From Conexibacter sp. CPCC 206217 (GTDB taxonomy: Bacteria > Actinomycetota > Thermoleophilia > Solirubrobacterales > Solirubrobacteraceae), in contig NZ_JAUTDO010000005.1 of NCBI RefSeq assembly GCF_030646165.1, forward strand, positions 124,001-188,000: 64,000 nucleotides of DNA, given 5' to 3'. The number at the start of each line of letters is the position of its first letter. Within the stretch, counting starts at the first letter, position 1. Positions 60,614-64,000 of this stretch are shown piece by piece. The translations under genes and the position numbers were made by a program. The notes below the pieces were generated by a model that was not told where the DNA came from, searched no databases, and saw only the letters and a list, made by a program, of their open reading frames with translations.

Positions 60614-62293
60614 ATGAACCCTTTCTCCCGCCCGCTCACGACGACCCGCCGCGAGCTGATCGCGACCGGCGGCGGCGCGCTGCTCGCCGGCTTCGCGCTG
60701 ACGACGCCCGCGCACGCCCGCCTGATCGCTGGCGCCCGCGGCCTCGGCGCAGGTGCCTTCCTCGACGGCGTCGCCTCCGGCGAGCCGGCGCCCGACGCCG
60801 TCACGCTGTGGGGGCGCATCAGCAGCGAGCGCCCGCGCACCGCCGCGCGGCTGATCGTCGCCTCCGACCCGGATCTGTCGCGCGTCGTGGCGACGGCGCT
60901 GGTGCCGACCTCCGCAGCCGTCGACCACACGCTGAAGCTGCGCGTCGGCGGGCTGCAACCGGACACGCGCTACTGGTACGCGTGGCAGTCGCGCGACGCG
61001 CTGTCGCCGATCGGGCGCACGAAGACGGCGGCGCCGCCGGACAGCGAGAAGGCGATCGTGCTCGGCTTCTCCAGCTGCCAGCGCTTCGGCGACGGCTTCT
61101 TCAACGCGCACGCCGACGCCGCCGCGCGCGAGGACCTCGACCTCTACGCGCTGCTGGGCGACTACACCTACGAGTACGAGTACGCGGGCGACGCCGAGCT
61201 GGGGCGGGGCCCGGATCCCGCCAGCACCGACCTGACCAGCTACCGCGCGAAGCTGCGGCTCTACCGCGCCGACGCGCACCTGCGCGAGCTGCACCGGCTG
61301 CATCCGGTCGTGCACGTCTGGGACGACCACGAGGTGGCGGACAACTACACCGACGGCGAGCCGGCGCCGTCGCCGCAGCAGCGCGTCGCGGGCTACCGCG
61401 CGAGCTTCGAGTGGATGCCGCGGCTGTCGCTGCCCGGCGACCGCTACCGCCTCTTCCGCACCTGGCGGCTGGGCCGTCACGCGGAGCTGTTCATGCTCGA
61501 CGAGCGCCAGTACCGCGACGCCGGGACGCCCGGCACGACGCTGCTCGGGCGCCGGCAGCTGGACTGGATCAAGGCGGGGCTGACGGGCAGCGACGCGAGC
61601 TGGAAGCTGGTCGGCAACCCGGTGATGATCGCGCTGCTCGGCCTCAACGGGCCAGGCGGCGGGATCTCCTTCAACAGAGACCAGTGGGACGGTTACCCGG
61701 CGGAGCGCGACGAGCTGCTCGGTCACATCGGCAGCGGGCCGATTGACGACGTCGCGTTCCTGACCGGTGACATCCACATGTTCTTCGCCAACCATCTGCA
61801 GGCCGACAGCAGACCGGGATCTGGTAGCCCGGTCGTCGCGACCGAATACGTCGGCGGCTCGGTCACCTCGACCGGGATCCCGTCGTGGCTGGAGGGGATC
61901 GGCAACGGCGCGATCAGACTCGCCAACCCGCAGATCCAGTACCTGCAGGGGGCGCAGCACGGCTGGTCGGTCCTGCGCGCCGACGCGCAGCAGCTGCGCG
62001 TCGACTACCGCGCCTCCGACATCAGCGTGCCCGGCGCCCCGCTGACGACGATCGCCTCGTTCGTCCAGCAGCGCGGCGCCAACAGCCTCGAGCAGGTCGC
62101 GGGCGAGCAGGAGGCGATGGTCGCGCAGACGCTCGGCGAGGACCCGGCGGCCCGCGCCGCCCGCCCCGGCACCCCGCTGGCCCGCCGCCGCGCAGCCGAC
62201 GCGCTGTTCGCGGAGGCCGATGGGCGCGAGCGGCCGGCGCTCGCGGCGCGGGCGGCGAGGACGCGGACGAAGCAGCTGGGGGCGGGGCGATGA
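60614..62293 (+). CDS. phoD: Alkaline phosphatase D family protein
   Basis: 559 residues from ATG at 60614 (AGGA eight bases upstream). Tat signal TTRRELIATGGGALLAGFAL, N-terminal beta domain (FLDGVASGEPAPDAVTLWGRI), then the PhoD metallophosphatase core: FSSCQRFGDGFFNAHADAA, LLGDYTYEYEY, VWDDHEVADNYTDG, MLDERQYRD, FLTGDIHMFFANHL. Hydrolyses phosphate mono- and diesters outside the membrane with Fe/Ca. The C-terminal tail is Arg/Ala-rich. Overlaps the next gene by ATGA. No Pho box was recognised. Confidence 0.9.
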   Translation: MNPFSRPLTTTRRELIATGGGALLAGFALTTPAHARLIAGARGLGAGAFLDGVASGEPAPDAVTLWGRISSERPRTAARLIVASDPDLSRVVATALVPTSAAVDHTLKLRVGGLQPDTRYWYAWQSRDALSPIGRTKTAAPPDSEKAIVLGFSSCQRFGDGFFNAHADAAAREDLDLYALLGDYTYEYEYAGDAELGRGPDPASTDLTSYRAKLRLYRADAHLRELHRLHPVVHVWDDHEVADNYTDGEPAPSPQQRVAGYRASFEWMPRLSLPGDRYRLFRTWRLGRHAELFMLDERQYRDAGTPGTTLLGRRQLDWIKAGLTGSDASWKLVGNPVMIALLGLNGPGGGISFNRDQWDGYPAERDELLGHIGSGPIDDVAFLTGDIHMFFANHLQADSRPGSGSPVVATEYVGGSVTSTGIPSWLEGIGNGAIRLANPQIQYLQGAQHGWSVLRADAQQLRVDYRASDISVPGAPLTTIASFVQQRGANSLEQVAGEQEAMVAQTLGEDPAARAARPGTPLARRRAADALFAEADGRERPALAARAARTRTKQLGAGR

Positions 62294-63897
62294 GCATGCG
62301 GGACGTCATCGCCGACCGTTCGCGGTCGCGCCGCTGGGCCGGCGCAAGCGCGGGCAGTCGCTTCGGCGCCGGCGCAAGCGCAGGCAGTCGCTTCGGCGCC
62401 GGCGCTCGAAAGCTCGTCGCCGCGCTCGTGCTCGCGGCGCTGCTCCCAGCGTCCGCCGCCGCCGCGCCGCCGGACGCCGATCGCCCGGCCGGCGCCGCCG
62501 ACTTCGTCGCGGTCACGGCCGAGAACGGGACGCCGGGGGACCTGCAGGCGCTGCTGGACGTGCGCGAGGCGGGGCCGGACGCGGGCGTGCCGCGCTGCCT
62601 CGGCGACGCCAGCTTCGCGCGCACGGCGTGGGCCTGGATCGCGGCGAGCGATCGGCCGCAGCGGGTCGTCGTGGAGGCGACGCCGCAGGACGGCTCGACC
62701 CGGGTCCCCGACCTCGCGCTCTTCCCCCAGGACCCGGTCGTCCGCTCGACTGCGGACGTCAGCGAACCGTCTGCCTGCGACGGCCGCGAGACGCTCGGGG
62801 ACGGCATCTTCGCCGACGGGCCGACCGTGCCCTTCGACGTCGCCCGCGGCGACGGATCCGCCGCCGTGTCGGCCGTGCTGCGGGCCGGGCGGCCGGCGCT
62901 CGTGCAGGTCGGCTGGCGCGAGGGAGACGAGCCGGCGCCGCTGCTCGTCACGCTGCACCGCGAGCCTCTCGACAGACAGCCGCTGCCGGCCGGCGACGAC
63001 CCGGCCGACGCGCCCGTCCTCACGCTCGGCACCCCGACCGCCGTCGTGCTGCGCGGCGCGACGCTCGGTCGCGGTGATCCGGCCGAGCCGGCGTGCCCCG
63101 CCCCAGCGACCGTCTGGCGCCGCGTCGACCTCCCCGCCGCCGGCGCCTATGCCGTCGCCGCGACCGGTGCCGCGCAGACGCTGACCGCGTTCGCGGGCTC
63201 CGCACCCACCGGCGACTCCTCTCTCGCCTGCGCCGATCTCGCAGACACGGCCACGCTCGGGCTCACGCCGCGGATCGATGCTGCGGGGACGATGTGGGTC
63301 CGGCTTGGGGTCGATCGACCGGAGGCGGACGCGAGCGCGCAGGTCGTCGTCAGCGGCCCGTATGCCGACGAGCGCGCAGCGACGGACGCGCTGCCGAGAC
63401 CCGGTGAGCCGCTCGTGCCGGGTCGCGCCAGAGCATCCGGCCTGGCCTGCGTGCGCGCAGCCGCCCCCCGCCTGACGATCTCCGCCGCCTCCATGCGCCG
63501 GCTGCACACCCGCCGCAGCCGCACGCTCGCCGGCACGGCCCGCCAGCCCTGCGACCCTCGCCACCCCCGCGCGCAGCACATCTCGATCGCCCTCGCCAAG
63601 CGCGCCGGCAGACAGTGTCGATGGTTCAAGCGCGGCCGCTTCGGTGGCAGGGGGGCGCGCTCCGCCTCCTGCAGCAGACCGCTCATCACGCTGTCCGCCC
63701 GCGGCGTCACGCGTTGGTCGCGGAGGCTGCCGAGGCTCGCTCCCGGGCGTTACCTCATCGTCGTGCAACTCGAGGCGAGCAGACCGAGAAGTCACGTCCG
63801 GCGGATCGGCTCGCGGACGCGGCGCGCGTTCACCGTCGTGCACGGCGGTGCGATCCGGAGAACCACGACCACCAGACGCGGAGGCACGCGCAGATGA
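62290..63897 (+). CDS. Secreted protein of unknown function
   Basis: 535 residues; ATGA overlap with phoD. An N-terminal region with a duplicated 10-residue GASAGSRFGA unit precedes a signal helix (KLVAALVLAALLPASAAAA). Mature part is beta-rich with two similar prepeptidase-like halves (about 65-215 and 225-370: TVPFDVARGDGSAAVSAVL; VDLPAAGAYAVAATGAAQTLTAF) resembling PPC domains, then an Arg-rich basic C-terminus with Cys residues. Not recognised further. Sits between two Tat-exported phosphatase-type genes. Confidence 0.6.
   Translation: MSMRDVIADRSRSRRWAGASAGSRFGAGASAGSRFGAGARKLVAALVLAALLPASAAAAPPDADRPAGAADFVAVTAENGTPGDLQALLDVREAGPDAGVPRCLGDASFARTAWAWIAASDRPQRVVVEATPQDGSTRVPDLALFPQDPVVRSTADVSEPSACDGRETLGDGIFADGPTVPFDVARGDGSAAVSAVLRAGRPALVQVGWREGDEPAPLLVTLHREPLDRQPLPAGDDPADAPVLTLGTPTAVVLRGATLGRGDPAEPACPAPATVWRRVDLPAAGAYAVAATGAAQTLTAFAGSAPTGDSSLACADLADTATLGLTPRIDAAGTMWVRLGVDRPEADASAQVVVSGPYADERAATDALPRPGEPLVPGRARASGLACVRAAAPRLTISAASMRRLHTRRSRTLAGTARQPCDPRHPRAQHISIALAKRAGRQCRWFKRGRFGGRGARSASCSRPLITLSARGVTRWSRRLPRLAPGRYLIVVQLEASRPRSHVRRIGSRTRRAFTVVHGGAIRRTTTTRRGGTRR
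62341..62400 (+). repeat. 30-bp tandem duplication
   Basis: 62341-62370 is repeated at 62371-62400 with one G-to-A change at 62382, doubling ten codons before the signal helix of the secreted protein. Confidence 0.9.
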
Positions 63898-64000
63898 CCG
63901 CCATCACCCGCCGCCGGCTGCTGCAGTCCGGCTTGCTGACCGCCGCCACGGTCTCGTTCGGACCGGGCTTCTGGCGCGCGGCGCTGGCCGCGACCGCCGC
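63894..64000 (+). CDS. Start of a Tat-exported protein, cut by the window end
   Basis: ATG at 63894 overlaps the preceding stop (ATGA). The 35 visible codons give a clear Tat signal, MTAITRRRLLQSGLLTAATV followed by a hydrophobic segment and an AAxA-type cleavage region. Position after phoD makes a second phosphatase such as PhoX plausible, but nothing of the mature protein is visible. Confidence 0.6.
   Translation, partial: MTAITRRRLLQSGLLTAATVSFGPGFWRAALAATA

Overview
The window is about 72% GC, densely coded, with 4-nt ATGA/GTGA overlaps between most adjacent genes and many GTG starts. Gene content (tungstate ABC importer with a MotA/ExbB-DUF2149 pair, many TauA/SsuA-type importers, CaiB/BaiF CoA-transferases, Tat- and lipobox-bearing exported proteins, SRPBCC-free catabolic clusters) and the odd frequent use of AGA for Arg in a very GC-rich genome fit a soil actinobacterium of the Thermoleophilia, Solirubrobacterales (Conexibacter-like). 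That placement is inference. No rRNA, tRNA, CRISPR array or prophage was seen.

Layout. 39-2356: Tat-exported two-domain multicopper oxidase overlapping a ZIP-type metal transporter. 2488-3450: amidohydrolase. 3413-10896: an organosulfur desulfurisation island: two DszC/SfnB-like flavin monooxygenases, an SsuC/SsuB-type importer, an SfnG/DszA-like FMNH2 monooxygenase, a protein that keeps the DszB sulfinate-desulfinase catalytic residues, and a lipoprotein binding protein. 10948-14083: leftward acyl-CoA dehydrogenase/enoyl-CoA hydratase/TetR operon with twin palindromic operators. 14327-16507: PadR regulator and an aldehyde dehydrogenase behind a LacI-type operator. 16607-25171: tungstate (Tup) uptake locus with two permeases, an ATPase, TupA, a PKD surface protein, a MotA/ExbB-like channel, DUF2149, a sugar-type binding lipoprotein, a Mop protein and an ArsR regulator. 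25231-26592: MFS exporter.

26642-51414 is one large catabolic island around a GntR/FCD regulator (29568-30293). Two TauA-type importers, an MFS carrier, an M24 hydrolase, SDR, 2-hydroxyacid dehydrogenase, three CaiB/BaiF CoA-transferases, two CitE/HpcH lyases, a PrpD-like dehydratase, three ACMSD-type amidohydrolases, an MR/MLE enolase-superfamily enzyme, a quinone-reductase-like enzyme and an FAH-type hydrolase lie in operons whose promoters all carry an AT-rich TATC-N2-ATAT site. The same site overlaps the regulator's own promoter. The design reads as import, CoA activation and C-C cleavage of an organic (di)acid; the substrate is not identifiable from sequence. A small IS630-type MITE (44610-44767) sits inside the island.

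51399-64000 is general cell-surface and housekeeping content: an AlaDH/PNT-family dehydrogenase, a glycosyltransferase preceded by a coupled 17-residue leader ORF, a methyltransferase, a BrkB membrane protein, an M23 peptidase with peptidoglycan-binding repeats, a large secreted nuclease with a collagen-like stalk, PhoD phosphatase, an unknown secreted protein, and the start of another Tat-exported protein cut by the window end.
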